From Bosea sp. 124 (GTDB lineage Bacteria > Pseudomonadota > Alphaproteobacteria > Rhizobiales > Beijerinckiaceae): a stretch of 64,000 nt of DNA. Position 1 is the first letter of the stretch; the number at the start of each line of letters is the position of its first letter. This document shows positions 25,411-34,213 of this stretch, in pieces. The stretch spans positions 1,373,001 to 1,437,000 of the forward strand of contig NZ_PZZM01000001.1 in NCBI RefSeq assembly GCF_003046175.1, written 5' to 3'. A program made the position numbers and the translations under genes. The notes under the pieces are model-generated. The model saw only the letters and a program-made list of their open reading frames with translations. It had not been told where the DNA came from and ran no database searches.

Positions 25411-26469
25411 TCAGGGCAGGTTTTCCCGCAGCACGATCTCCGTTCGCGGTCGCTCGACCCCTTGCGATGCGGGTCGGCCAGCGCGCAGATTGGCGAAGAT
25501 CGAGACGCAATCCATCATCGCGGCCTGGGGGTTCTGGGTGATCACCGCATCCATCGCGCCCTCGACCAGCAGGCTGCGCGTATCGGGCGTCAGGCCATGG
25601 CCGACGAAGACGACGTCGTGCTGGCGCCCGGCCTCCTTCAGCGCCCGCGCGATGCCTTCCGGACCGCCGCCGATATTATAGATGCCGGCGAGGTCGGGAT
25701 GCTGCGCCAGCAGCGTCTTGGTCTGGCGGTAGTTCCGCGCTTCCTCGTCATGACCTTCGCGCAGGCCCACCACCTGGATCGCCGGAAACAGGTCCTCGAA
25801 CAGATGCAGGAAACCCATCTCGCGCTCTTCATGGGCGCGGTAGCTCAGGCTGCCGGCGATCATCGCGACCTTGGCGGGCTTCGGACCGATGAACCGCGCC
25901 AGCAGATAGCCGGCCGTACGCCCCGCCGAACGATTGTCGAGCCCGACATAGGCGACGCGTTTCGTGTTCGCGATGTCGGAGATCAGGGTCACCGCCGGCA
26001 CGCCCCGCTCGGCAAGCCAGTCCACGGCCTCGCGCACCGTTGGATGTTCCAGCGCCATGAAGGCGATGCCGTCGATATCCCGCCCGGCCTTCTTGAGGTG
26101 CTGCGCGAGGAGCTCCGGCTTGAAGCTTTCGATGGTGTCGACCCGCGCCCGCATGTTGAACGAGGCGAGCTGCGCCTGCGAGCCGCCGATCAACCGCCCC
26201 AGCATGCCGAGAAAGCGGTTTCCGCCCGCCGGCAGCAGGAAGGCCAGACGCAGGGGCCGAAGCGCGCTTGCAGGCTGCGTGTCGTCGATCACATAGCCGA
26301 TCTCGCTGGCCGCCTTCAGCACGCGCTGGACCGTGACCGCGCGCACACCGGGCCGCCCGTTCAGCACGCGGTCCACGGTTGCGGTTGAGACGCCGGCGCG
26401 CTCGGCGACATCGTCGATCCGTGTCGAGCGGCGGCGGGCGGGGCGGCTCTCAGGCTTGTCCAGCATCAA
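25411..26469 (-). CDS. LacI-family transcriptional regulator
   Basis: 352 residues. The DNA-binding head is clear (RIDDVAERAGVSTATVDRVLNGRPGV). The TVDRVLNGR form of the recognition helix, instead of TVSRVLN, is the subclass often seen with sugar-alcohol and sugar-acid clusters. The sensor domain has LRLAFLLPAGGNRFLGML and ends DAVITQNPQAAM. It is transcribed away from a TRAP operon that starts 107 bases off, the standard layout for a repressor that controls both directions. Start: tandem ATGs at 26469 and 26466. Confidence 0.92.
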   Translation of the reverse strand: MMLDKPESRPARRRSTRIDDVAERAGVSTATVDRVLNGRPGVRAVTVQRVLKAASEIGYVIDDTQPASALRPLRLAFLLPAGGNRFLGMLGRLIGGSQAQLASFNMRARVDTIESFKPELLAQHLKKAGRDIDGIAFMALEHPTVREAVDWLAERGVPAVTLISDIANTKRVAYVGLDNRSAGRTAGYLLARFIGPKPAKVAMIAGSLSYRAHEEREMGFLHLFEDLFPAIQVVGLREGHDEEARNYRQTKTLLAQHPDLAGIYNIGGGPEGIARALKEAGRQHDVVFVGHGLTPDTRSLLVEGAMDAVITQNPQAAMMDCVSIFANLRAGRPASQGVERPRTEIVLRENLP

Positions 26470-26492
26470 TCGAAAACCATCAATAAATGAGT

Positions 26493-26522
26493 TTGACGCC
26501 CATCATGCCTGCTTCCTATCGT
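26493..26522 (+). promoter_or_regulatory. Possible promoter of the second fused-TRAP operon
   Basis: TTGACG (26493-26498) and, after 18 bases, TATCGT (26517-26522) form a plausible sigma-70 pair 54 bases before the receptor ATG. An imperfect dyad, AAACCAT-N5-AATGAGTTT, lies just upstream at 26474-26494 and could be the LacI operator. Both are weak. Confidence 0.35.
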
Positions 26523-26576
26523 CAAGGGAAGAACACCACAATCAATCAGATCGCATAGCGATCCAGGGAGGTAGAG

Positions 26577-27593
26577 ATGACCGTTCTAACCCGCCGCACG
26601 GTGCTGCGCACCCTTGCCGCCACGCCTGCCATTTCGCTGATCGGCATGCCGCATATCGCCCGCGCGGCCGAGTTCGAGCTGAAATACGGCAACAACCTGC
26701 CACTCAGCCACCCGCTCAACGTGCGCGCCCAGGAGGCGGCCGAGCGCGTCGCCAAGGAAAGCAACGGCCGGGTCGAGATCAAGATCTTCCCGAACAACCA
26801 GCTCGGCGGCGACACCGACATGCTGAGCCAGGTCCGCAATGGCGGCATCACCTTCTTCACCCCCTCGGCGCTGGTCATCGCGACGCTGGTGCCGGTCGCC
26901 GCGATCAACGCCGTGGGCTTTGCCTTCGCCGATTACGATCAGGTCTGGAAGGCGATGGACGGCAAGCTCGGCGCCCATGTCCGCGAGGCGATCTCCAAGG
27001 TGAACCTCTTCGCCTTCGAAAAGATGTGGGACAACGGCTTCCGCCAGATGACGACCTCGGGCAAGCCGATCGAGCAGGCCAAGGACATGGCCGGCCTCAA
27101 GATCCGCGTGCCGGTCAGCCCGCTCTCGATCTCGATGTTCAAGGCGCTCGACGCCGCCCCGGCCAGCCTGCAGTTCTCGGAAGTCTATTCCGCGCTGCAG
27201 ACCCGGGTCGTCGACGCGCAGGAGAATCCGCTGCCGATCATCCAGGTCGCCAAGCTGTTCGAGGTGCAGAAGAACTGCGCCATCTCGAACCACATCTGGG
27301 ACGGCTTCTGGTTCATCGCCAACGGCCGCGCCTGGCGCGGCCTGCCGGCCGACATCCAGAAGATCGTCGGCGACGCCATCAACGACGCCGGCGTCAAGCA
27401 GCGCGGCGACATCAAGGCGCTGAACGAGACCGTCCAGGCCGACCTGCAGTCCAAGGGGCTCGCCTTCAACAAGACCAACCCCGAGACCTTCCGCGCCAAG
27501 CTCCGCGACGCCGGTTTCTACAAGGAGTGGCAGGAGCGTTTTGGCGCCGAGGCCTGGGGCCTGCTCGAAGGGGCGGTCGGCAAGCTCGCCTGA
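26577..27593 (+). CDS. TRAP transporter substrate-binding protein, DctP family
   Basis: 338 residues, with a twin-arginine-type leader (LTRRTVLRTLAATPAISLIG) cleaved near residue 29. DctP features: FPNNQLGGDTDMLSQVRNG near 70, LKIRVPVSPLSISMFKALDA near 180 (conserved ligand-binding Arg) and YSALQTRVVDAQENPLPI near 205, with the canonical D-x-Q-E-N-P pair. GGGAGGTAGAG precedes the ATG. First gene of the operon with the fused permease, VOC protein, RuBisCO-like protein and kinase. Confidence 0.95.
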   Translation: MTVLTRRTVLRTLAATPAISLIGMPHIARAAEFELKYGNNLPLSHPLNVRAQEAAERVAKESNGRVEIKIFPNNQLGGDTDMLSQVRNGGITFFTPSALVIATLVPVAAINAVGFAFADYDQVWKAMDGKLGAHVREAISKVNLFAFEKMWDNGFRQMTTSGKPIEQAKDMAGLKIRVPVSPLSISMFKALDAAPASLQFSEVYSALQTRVVDAQENPLPIIQVAKLFEVQKNCAISNHIWDGFWFIANGRAWRGLPADIQKIVGDAINDAGVKQRGDIKALNETVQADLQSKGLAFNKTNPETFRAKLRDAGFYKEWQERFGAEAWGLLEGAVGKLA

Positions 27594-27648
27594 GCGGCCT
27601 TTCGAGCCTACACGGCGCAAAGACCCATCACGAGAAAGCGCCGTAGCC

Positions 27649-29535
27649 ATGGACGCCCACACCGCGACACTGGATGCCACCCCGCCGGTTCCGACAACCG
27701 GGATCGGCCGGATGGCGAACCGTCTCGACCACGTCGTCGGCACCGGCGTCGAGGCCATTGCGGCGGCGCTCGTGCTCGTCGAAATCTGCATCCTCGCGGC
27801 GGGCGTCACCGCTCGCTACGTCTTCCACGCCCCGCTGGTCTGGTCGGACGAACTGGCCTCGATCCTGTTCCTCTGGCTCTCGATGCTGGGGGCGGTCGTC
27901 GCGCTCCGGCGTGGCGAGCACATGCGCATGACCGGCCTCGTCAGCCGCGTCTCGCCGGCCACGCGCGCCCTGCTGGAGGCGCTGGCGATCACCGCCGCCA
28001 TCGCCTTCCTGCTGCTCATCCTGCCGCACGCCTTCGAATATGCCGAGGAAGAGAGCTTCATCGTCACCCCGGCGCTCGAGATCACCAATGCCTGGCGCGC
28101 GGCGGCGATTCCCGTCGGCATGGGACTGATGCTGCTGGCCGCGAGCTTCCGGCTGCTGCGCTTCGGCTCGCTCAAGCCCGTCCTGCTCGCCATCGGCATC
28201 ACAGCGGCGCTCGTCCTGCTGTTCTGGCTCGCAGGCCCCGCGCTCAAGCCGCTCGGCAAGCTCAACCTGATCGTCTTCTTCGTCGGCGTCGTCGCACTCA
28301 ACGTCTTCTCCGGGGTGCCGATCGCGTTTTCCTTCGCGCTCGCGACCTTCGGCTATCTCGCCTGCACGACGACGACGCCGATGATCGTGATGGTCGGCCG
28401 GCTCGACGAGGGCATGAGCCATCTCATCCTGCTCGCCGTGCCGCTGTTCATCTTCCTCGGCGCGCTGATCGAGATGACCGGCATGGCCAAGGCGATGATC
28501 CAGTTCCTCGCCTCGCTGCTCGGCCATGTCCGCGGCGGCCTGTCCTATGTGCTGGTCGGCGCGATGTATCTGGTCTCGGGCATTTCCGGCTCGAAGATCG
28601 CCGACATGGCCGCCATCGCCCCGGTGCTGTTTCCCGAGATGAAGAAGCGCGGCGCCAAGCCGGGCGATCTCGTCGCCCTGCTTGCGGCCACCGGCGCGCA
28701 GACCGAAACGATCCCTCCCTCGATCGTGCTGATCACCATCGGCTCGGTCACGGGCGTCTCGATCGCGGCGCTGTTCACCGGCGGCATGGTGCCGGCACTC
28801 GTGCTCGGCATCGCGCTCTGCTTCGTCATCTGGTGGCGCAATCGCGGCGAAGATCTTGGCCATGTCATCAGGCAGTCCTGGCGCGATATCGGCAAGCTCA
28901 GCCTGATCGCGCTGCCGGCCATCGCCCTGCCCTTCGTCATCCGGGCCGCCGTCGTCGAGGGTATCGCCACGGCGACCGAGGTCTCGACCATCGGCATCGC
29001 CTATTCCGTGCTGGCGGGCCTCTTGCTCTACCGTCAGTTCGACTGGCGCCGCCTGCCTCGGATGCTGGCCGACACCGCCTCGCTGACCGGCGCGATCATC
29101 TTCATCGTCGGCTGCGCCACGGCCATGGCCTGGGGCCTGACGCAATCGGGCTTCTCGCAGGATCTCGCCCGCGCCATGGCGGCCGTGCCCGGCGGCACCT
29201 GGGGCTTCCTGGCGATCTCGATCGTCGCCTTCGTCATCCTCGGCAGCGTGCTCGAAGGCATCCCGGCCATCGTTCTGTTCGGCCCGCTGCTGTTCCCGAT
29301 CGCCAAGCAGATCGGCGTGCACGAGGTCCACTACGCCATGGTCGTGGTCTTCGCGATGGGCATTGGCCTCTTCGCTCCGCCCTTCGGCGTCGGCTATTAC
29401 GGCGCCTGCGCGATCAGCAAGGTCAATCCCGACGAGGGCCTGAAATACATCGGCGGCTACATGCTGGCGCTGTTCCTGGGGCTGCTCGTCGTCGCCGCCG
29501 TGCCGTGGTTCTCCACCGGCTTCCTGAAATTCTGA
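27649..29535 (+). CDS. TRAP transporter fused permease (DctQ-DctM)
   Basis: 628 residues from ATG 27649, 55 bases after the receptor stop. N-terminal DctQ domain (residues 25-180: GVTARYVFHAPLVWSDELAS), then a DctM domain from about 200: AVPLFIFLGALIEMTGMAK, SGISGSKIADMAAIAP, TETIPPSIVLITIG (first hairpin), ATATEVSTIGIAY and LFAPPFGVGYYGAC (second hairpin). It shares the fused architecture with the permease at 20379, though the two are clearly diverged. Confidence 0.94.
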   Translation: MDAHTATLDATPPVPTTGIGRMANRLDHVVGTGVEAIAAALVLVEICILAAGVTARYVFHAPLVWSDELASILFLWLSMLGAVVALRRGEHMRMTGLVSRVSPATRALLEALAITAAIAFLLLILPHAFEYAEEESFIVTPALEITNAWRAAAIPVGMGLMLLAASFRLLRFGSLKPVLLAIGITAALVLLFWLAGPALKPLGKLNLIVFFVGVVALNVFSGVPIAFSFALATFGYLACTTTTPMIVMVGRLDEGMSHLILLAVPLFIFLGALIEMTGMAKAMIQFLASLLGHVRGGLSYVLVGAMYLVSGISGSKIADMAAIAPVLFPEMKKRGAKPGDLVALLAATGAQTETIPPSIVLITIGSVTGVSIAALFTGGMVPALVLGIALCFVIWWRNRGEDLGHVIRQSWRDIGKLSLIALPAIALPFVIRAAVVEGIATATEVSTIGIAYSVLAGLLLYRQFDWRRLPRMLADTASLTGAIIFIVGCATAMAWGLTQSGFSQDLARAMAAVPGGTWGFLAISIVAFVILGSVLEGIPAIVLFGPLLFPIAKQIGVHEVHYAMVVVFAMGIGLFAPPFGVGYYGACAISKVNPDEGLKYIGGYMLALFLGLLVVAAVPWFSTGFLKF

Positions 29536-29569
29536 CCTCCCAGCAACCGACCATCACAAGGGTATTCCC

Positions 29570-30109
29570 ATGAGCCGCTTCTTCGGCCAGATCCGCCAGG
29601 CGGGCTATGTCGTCCCCGACATCGAGGCGGCGATGGATTACTGGAGCCGCGTGCTCGGCGTCGGGCCGTTCTTCTACAATCCGAGGGTCCCGATCAAAAA
29701 CTACCGCTACAGGGGCGAAGCCTACGAGCCGCATAATTCGGTGGCGCTGGCCAATTCGGGCCCGCTCCAGATCGAGCTGATCCAGTGCCGCAACGCGGTG
29801 CCGTCGATGTACAAGGACTTCACCGACGCCGGCCATAGCGGCCTGCAGCACGTCGCCTACTGGACCTCGGACTATGACGCCGATCTCGAGCGGCTGACGA
29901 AGCAGGGCTTCAAGGCGGTGATGTCGGGCGAGGTCGGCGAGCGCGGCCGCTTCGTCTATTTCGATACGCATTATCATCCCGGCACCGTGATCGAGCTGTC
30001 CGAGGTCGCCGGCCCCAAGGGCGAGATGTTCCGCCTGATCCGCGAGGCGTCCGAGACCTGGGACGGCAGCGACCCGGTGCGACCCTTCCCGGATCTCAGC
30101 AAGCTGTGA
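29570..30109 (+). CDS. VOC (glyoxalase/bleomycin resistance) superfamily protein
   Basis: 179 residues. Opening IRQAGYVVPDIEAAMDYWSRVLGVGPF is the first beta-alpha-beta-beta-beta module; candidate metal ligands are the His in SGLQHVAYWT near 95 and the Glu in TVIELSEV near 146, with another Glu in LQIELIQ. VOC proteins act as dioxygenases, epimerases, isomerases or lyases. In this operon an isomerase or epimerase acting before the kinase or RuBisCO-like step is a reasonable guess. AAGGG precedes ATG 29570. Confidence 0.82.
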   Translation: MSRFFGQIRQAGYVVPDIEAAMDYWSRVLGVGPFFYNPRVPIKNYRYRGEAYEPHNSVALANSGPLQIELIQCRNAVPSMYKDFTDAGHSGLQHVAYWTSDYDADLERLTKQGFKAVMSGEVGERGRFVYFDTHYHPGTVIELSEVAGPKGEMFRLIREASETWDGSDPVRPFPDLSKL

Positions 30110-30127
30110 TCTTGTTCTAGGCGCGTC

Positions 30128-30154
30128 ATGGTCGGGCTTGGCCCGACCATTTTT
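30128..30154 (+). terminator. Hairpin with T-run between VOC and RuBisCO-like genes
   Basis: Perfect ten-base arms ATGGTCGGGC and GCCCGACCAT with a TTG loop, followed by TTTT. This has the form of an intrinsic terminator. A second, weaker hairpin (TTCTCGGG ACGA CCCGGGAA region, 30181-30201) follows, and TTGACA at 30153-30158 could be the -35 of a fresh promoter. The pair also looks like an extragenic palindromic repeat. It may partly separate expression of the last two genes. Confidence 0.65.
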
Positions 30155-30233
30155 GACATCAGCGCCTTACGGTCATGAGATTCTCGGGACGAGCCCGGGA
30201 ATGACGCCGCACACGCGGCCAGGACGAAGACAG

Positions 30234-31523
30234 ATGACCCCAGACCGCTTCGAGGCCACCTATCTGATCGAGACCCCGCTCGCTCCGGCGAAGGTGGCGG
30301 AGGTCATGGCGGGCGAACAATCGAGCGGCACCTTCACCCGCGTCGCGGGCGAGACCGACGAGTTGCGCAGCCGCACACGCGCGGTCGTGACCGCCGTCGA
30401 AGAACTGGAGGCCGTTGCCGCGCCCAGCCTGCCCAATGCTTGGCTGGCGAAGAAGGGCGTCTCCGGTCCATGGCGCCGGGCCCGCATCGCCATCTCCTTC
30501 CCCGTCGACAATGTCGGCGCCAACCTCGCGACGCTGGCCTCGATCGTCGCCGGCAACCTTTACGATCTCGGCGAGGTCACGGGCCTGCGACTGGACACGA
30601 TCACCCTGCCCGCTGCATTCCGCAGCCGGTTCCAGATGCCGCGCCAGGGCATCGCCGGAACGCGCGCGCTGACCGGCGTGACGGAAGGCCCGATGGTCGG
30701 CTCGATCATCAAGCCCAATGTCGGCCTGAGCCCGCAGGAAACAGCAGCACTGGTCACCACGCTCTGCGAAGCTGGGCTCGACTTCATCAAGGATGACGAG
30801 ATTTCCGCCGATCCGGTGCACGCGCCGCTCGCGCAGCGCGTGCCGGCCGTGATGGCGGCGGTGCGGCGTCATCAGGATCGCACCGGCAAGGCAGTGATGA
30901 TCGCCTTCAACATCACCGACGAGACCGATGCCATGAAGCGTCACGCCGATCTGGTGGCGCGCGAAGGCGGGACCTGCGTGATGGCGAGCCTGAACTGGTG
31001 CGGCTTTTCCGCCGTCGAGACGCTGCGGCGCTCGACCGATCTCGCCTTGCACGGCCACCGCAACGGATTCGGGGCGCTTTCGCGCCATCCGATGCTCGGC
31101 ATTTCCTTCCAAGCCTATCAGACCCTCTGGCGCCTTGCCGGCGTCGACCACATGCATGTGCACGGCTTGCAGGGGAAGTTCGCGCAGGAGGACGCGGAGG
31201 TCGTCTCTTCGGCCAAGGATTGCGTCACGCCGCTGAGCCAAGGCCTCGTCGAGGAAGGCATCGACGACCGGGTTCTGCCGGCCTTCTCGTCCGGCCAATG
31301 GGCCGGCACCGCCCAGCCGACCTGGGACGCCATTGGACATGCGGACCTGCTGTTCATGGCCGGCGGCGGCATCCTCGCCCATCCCGGCGGCCCGGCCGCC
31401 GGTGTCGCCAGCATCCGCCAGGCCTGGGCGGCCGTCGCCGCCGGCCAATCGCTGACGAATGCAGCAACGACGCATCTTGAACTGCGCCAGGCGCTCGATT
31501 TCTTCGGCAAGGTCGCGGGATGA
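30234..31523 (+). CDS. RuBisCO-like protein (form IV, OiaX-like candidate)
   Basis: 429 residues, RuBisCO large-subunit fold; AGGA precedes ATG 30234. Active-site positions of true RuBisCO can be followed: K160 in GSIIKPNVGLS (catalytic Lys175), K186-D187-D188-E189 in FIKDDE (carbamylated Lys201, Asp203, Glu204), H308 and H310 in HMHVHG, K315 in loop 6 (LQGKFAQ) and SSGQWAG near 352. Metal-binding residues being intact, it is probably an enolising enzyme. It overlaps by four bases a DUF1537-type kinase. That pair is known from apiose catabolism, where RuBisCO-like proteins decarboxylate or transcarboxylate 3-oxo-isoapionate 4-phosphate. A methionine-salvage enolase is less likely, since no salvage genes are nearby. 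Confidence 0.88.
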   Translation: MTPDRFEATYLIETPLAPAKVAEVMAGEQSSGTFTRVAGETDELRSRTRAVVTAVEELEAVAAPSLPNAWLAKKGVSGPWRRARIAISFPVDNVGANLATLASIVAGNLYDLGEVTGLRLDTITLPAAFRSRFQMPRQGIAGTRALTGVTEGPMVGSIIKPNVGLSPQETAALVTTLCEAGLDFIKDDEISADPVHAPLAQRVPAVMAAVRRHQDRTGKAVMIAFNITDETDAMKRHADLVAREGGTCVMASLNWCGFSAVETLRRSTDLALHGHRNGFGALSRHPMLGISFQAYQTLWRLAGVDHMHVHGLQGKFAQEDAEVVSSAKDCVTPLSQGLVEEGIDDRVLPAFSSGQWAGTAQPTWDAIGHADLLFMAGGGILAHPGGPAAGVASIRQAWAAVAAGQSLTNAATTHLELRQALDFFGKVAG

Positions 31524-32824
31524 CCCCGGCCATGGCGGCGACCAGCCCCTTCTATGGCTGGTATGGCGACGACTTCACCGGCGCGACCGATACCCTCGCC
31601 TCGCTGGCGGAGCGTGACATCCCGGCGCTGCTCTTCCTGCGCATCCCGACGCCAGAGCAACTTGCGGCCGCCGGCCCGCTCGACGCGATCGGGATCGCTG
31701 GCGCGACCCGCTCGATGGCGCCGGACGCCATGACGAGGGAACTGGCCGTCATCGGTCGCTTCTTCGCCGAGACCGGCGTCGACATCCTCCACTACAAATG
31801 CTGTTCGACCTTCGACAGCGCACCGCATGTCGGCAGCATCGGCGCGGCCCTGCAGGCACTGCGTCCGGATTTCCCGAATCCGTTCCTGCCTATCGTCGGT
31901 GGGCAGCCCAATCTCGGGCGCTACTGCCTGTTCGGCCATCTCTTCGCTGCGGCCGGCAGCGGCGGCCCGGTCCACCGCATCGACCGCCATCCCACCATGA
32001 GCGTCCATCCGGTGACGCCGATGGCCGAGTCCGATCTGCGCCGGCATCTGGCCGCTCAGGGACTGGAGCGCATCGATCTGGTCGATTACCGCAGCTATGA
32101 AGGCGCGGAGACGCAAGATGCTCTCGCTGCCCGTCTCGAATCCGATCCGGGCGTGGTTCTTCTCGATGTGGCGCGAACCGACGACCTCGCCGTCATCGGC
32201 CGATTGATGCGGCGGCAGATGGAGAATGGCGCCATGCTCGCCATCGGCCCGAGCAGCGTGGCCCAGGCGCTGGCGACGTCATGGCCGGTCGCACACCGAG
32301 CGCCCGCCATCCCGGCACCGGCCACGCCGCGTCGCGGCCCGGTCCTCGCCCTCGTCGGCAGCCTCTCGCCCGTGACGCGGGCGCAGGTCGAGGCGTCATC
32401 GGGCTATGAGCGCATCGGCATCGACACGGCGAGCCTCCTCTCCGAGCCGGCCTATGGCGTCGCGCTCGAACAGGATGCCAACATCAGGCTCGCGGCGGGC
32501 CGGCACGTCATGCTCGTCACCGACCGGCCCTCGCAGGCACCGGGCAATGCCGAGAACGTCGCGCTGGCGACCGGCCGGCTGCTGCGCGGCATCATGGGCG
32601 CAGCTCCGGTCCGGCGCCTCGTGGTCGCGGGTGGAGACACTTCGAGCCTCGCGGTCAGGTCACTCGATATCTGGGGGCTGTCCTATCGCGCTGCGCTGGG
32701 TCCCGGTGCCCCGCTCTGCCGCGCGCATAGCGACGACCCGCGCCTCGACGGGCTCGATCTCGTCCTGAAGGGCGGGCAGATGGGCCCGATTGGCTTCTTC
32801 GACGCGGTTTCTGACAGTCCCTGA
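31520..32824 (+). CDS. Four-carbon acid sugar kinase family protein (DUF1537)
   Basis: 434 residues; ATGA overlap with the RuBisCO-like gene. N-terminal substrate domain begins FYGWYGDDFTGATDTLASLA (the D-D-F-T-G-A motif that defines the family); a long middle carries HYKCCSTFDSAPHVGSIG. The C-terminal nucleotide-binding domain has RRLVVAGGDTSSLAVR and LVLKGGQMG. Family members phosphorylate four-carbon and branched sugar acids with ATP (OtnK, DtnK, OiaK). Tight coupling to the RuBisCO-like protein suggests the kinase makes its phosphorylated substrate. Confidence 0.88.
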   Translation: MTPAMAATSPFYGWYGDDFTGATDTLASLAERDIPALLFLRIPTPEQLAAAGPLDAIGIAGATRSMAPDAMTRELAVIGRFFAETGVDILHYKCCSTFDSAPHVGSIGAALQALRPDFPNPFLPIVGGQPNLGRYCLFGHLFAAAGSGGPVHRIDRHPTMSVHPVTPMAESDLRRHLAAQGLERIDLVDYRSYEGAETQDALAARLESDPGVVLLDVARTDDLAVIGRLMRRQMENGAMLAIGPSSVAQALATSWPVAHRAPAIPAPATPRRGPVLALVGSLSPVTRAQVEASSGYERIGIDTASLLSEPAYGVALEQDANIRLAAGRHVMLVTDRPSQAPGNAENVALATGRLLRGIMGAAPVRRLVVAGGDTSSLAVRSLDIWGLSYRAALGPGAPLCRAHSDDPRLDGLDLVLKGGQMGPIGFFDAVSDSP

Positions 32825-32895
32825 CGCGTGACGGCGAGCCCGTCAGCACCGCGCCGGATGCGGGCAGCGGGCCGTTGCCCCAAGAGCGGACAGGC

Positions 32896-34131
32896 TCAAA
32901 GGGGCTGGCGCGAGGCCGTCACCTTGCCCGCCTGCATCACCAGACGGACATCGCGCAGTGCGGCGAGGTCGGCGAGCGGGTCGGCGCTGACCACGAGCAC
33001 ATCCGCCGCCAGGCCGGGCTTCAGGGTGCCGGTCTCGTCCGCGAGGCCGATGACCCTGGCTGCATAGCCGGTGGCGGCAACCAGCGCCTCCATCGTGCTC
33101 ATGCCACCTTCATGCATCATCGCGATCTCGAGCGGCAGGTCGTCGATGCGGGTGAAGCGCCAGCCGGCATCGGTGCCGGCGACGAAGCTGACACCCGCCG
33201 CGCGAAGCTTGCGGAACTGGGCCATGTTGTCGGCCGCCATCTTCTCCCAGCGAGCGAGGAAGGCCTGGTCTGCCGGCGTCAGCACGGTGCGGGCGCGCAT
33301 CTCGCGCAGCACCGCCCCGCCGACAGCCAGCGTCGAGGTGACGGGGATGCCGGATTTCGCCAGCCGCTCGGCCACGGCAGGGTCGTAGACCTGGTTGCCC
33401 TTGCGGTCAGCGATGAACCCGGCATGCTCGATCTGGTCGAAGCCGGCGGCAATGACGTCGTCGATCGACTGGGCGCAGAGGCAGTGCGCGGTGGCGAGCC
33501 GGTCGAAGCGATGCGCCTCGTCGGCCAGAGCATGCAGCTCGCCCGGCGTGAAGGACGGCTTCCAGGACTGGGTGCCGACCGTGCCGCCGCCGCTTGCCAT
33601 CACCTTGATGAAGTCCGCGCCGAGCTTGACCATCTCGCGGACCTTGCGCCGGACTCCGTCCTCCCCGTCGGCCTCGCCGCCGAAATACCAGGTGTGACCG
33701 CCGGTAACGGTGATCGGCTGGCCGCAGGCGAGCACGCGCGCACCTTCGCCATGGCCGAGCTGGAGCGCGCGGCGCAGGTCGATCGCTGTGCGTTCATGGG
33801 CGCCGACATCGCGCACCGTGGTGATGCCCGCCGCCAGCGCCTTGCCGACCGCAAAGGTCGAGGTCGCCATCAGCACGCCCGGCGTCTCGCGCATCGCCTC
33901 TTCGAGGAGCGTGCCGTCGCCGGGCAGGTTGAGATGGACATGGGTGTCGATCAGCCCGGGCAGGATCGTCGCGCCGGGGCAGTCATGGATCTCGGCGTCT
34001 GCAAATTCGGCAGGCACCGTGCCGGACAGGATGGCTTCGACCTTGCCGCCGGCGATGACCAGGATCGGGTCCTTGACCGGGGCTGCGCCCGTTCCATCGA
34101 TCAGTCGGGCGGCTTTGATCAGCGTCTTCAC
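32896..34131 (-). CDS. Metal-dependent amidohydrolase family protein
   Basis: 411 residues from GTG 34131, preceded by GGGAG; the open frame upstream is not family-like. Motifs: LPGLIDTHVHLNLPG near residue 60 (HxH metal site), GADFIKVMASGGG near 165 (metal-bridging Lys), ATAHCLCAQ near 215 (His), IEHAGFI near 235 (His) and FVAGTDAGWRF near 310 (catalytic Asp). The family includes imidazolonepropionase-like and Xaa-Pro-type dipeptidases. It follows, on the same strand, a DppA/B/C transporter operon, so cleavage of the imported peptide or amide is likely. Confidence 0.88.
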   Translation of the reverse strand: MKTLIKAARLIDGTGAAPVKDPILVIAGGKVEAILSGTVPAEFADAEIHDCPGATILPGLIDTHVHLNLPGDGTLLEEAMRETPGVLMATSTFAVGKALAAGITTVRDVGAHERTAIDLRRALQLGHGEGARVLACGQPITVTGGHTWYFGGEADGEDGVRRKVREMVKLGADFIKVMASGGGTVGTQSWKPSFTPGELHALADEAHRFDRLATAHCLCAQSIDDVIAAGFDQIEHAGFIADRKGNQVYDPAVAERLAKSGIPVTSTLAVGGAVLREMRARTVLTPADQAFLARWEKMAADNMAQFRKLRAAGVSFVAGTDAGWRFTRIDDLPLEIAMMHEGGMSTMEALVAATGYAARVIGLADETGTLKPGLAADVLVVSADPLADLAALRDVRLVMQAGKVTASRQPL

Positions 34132-34213
34132 GGCATGGCTCCCGCAGCATCGTATCGAATCTGGAAGGAAATCCGGAGGGAAGCGGAGCCGCCCGGGCGG
34201 CTCCGCCGGGTCG

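Noticed and set aside
25345..26388. 347-codon plus-strand frame opposite the LacI gene
   Set aside because: Shadow of the LacI gene, whose helix-turn-helix and sensor domain are clear on the minus strand.
30138..30233. 32-codon upstream extension of the RuBisCO-like protein
   Set aside because: It runs through the hairpin region; ATG 30234 has AGGA and starts the family-like sequence.
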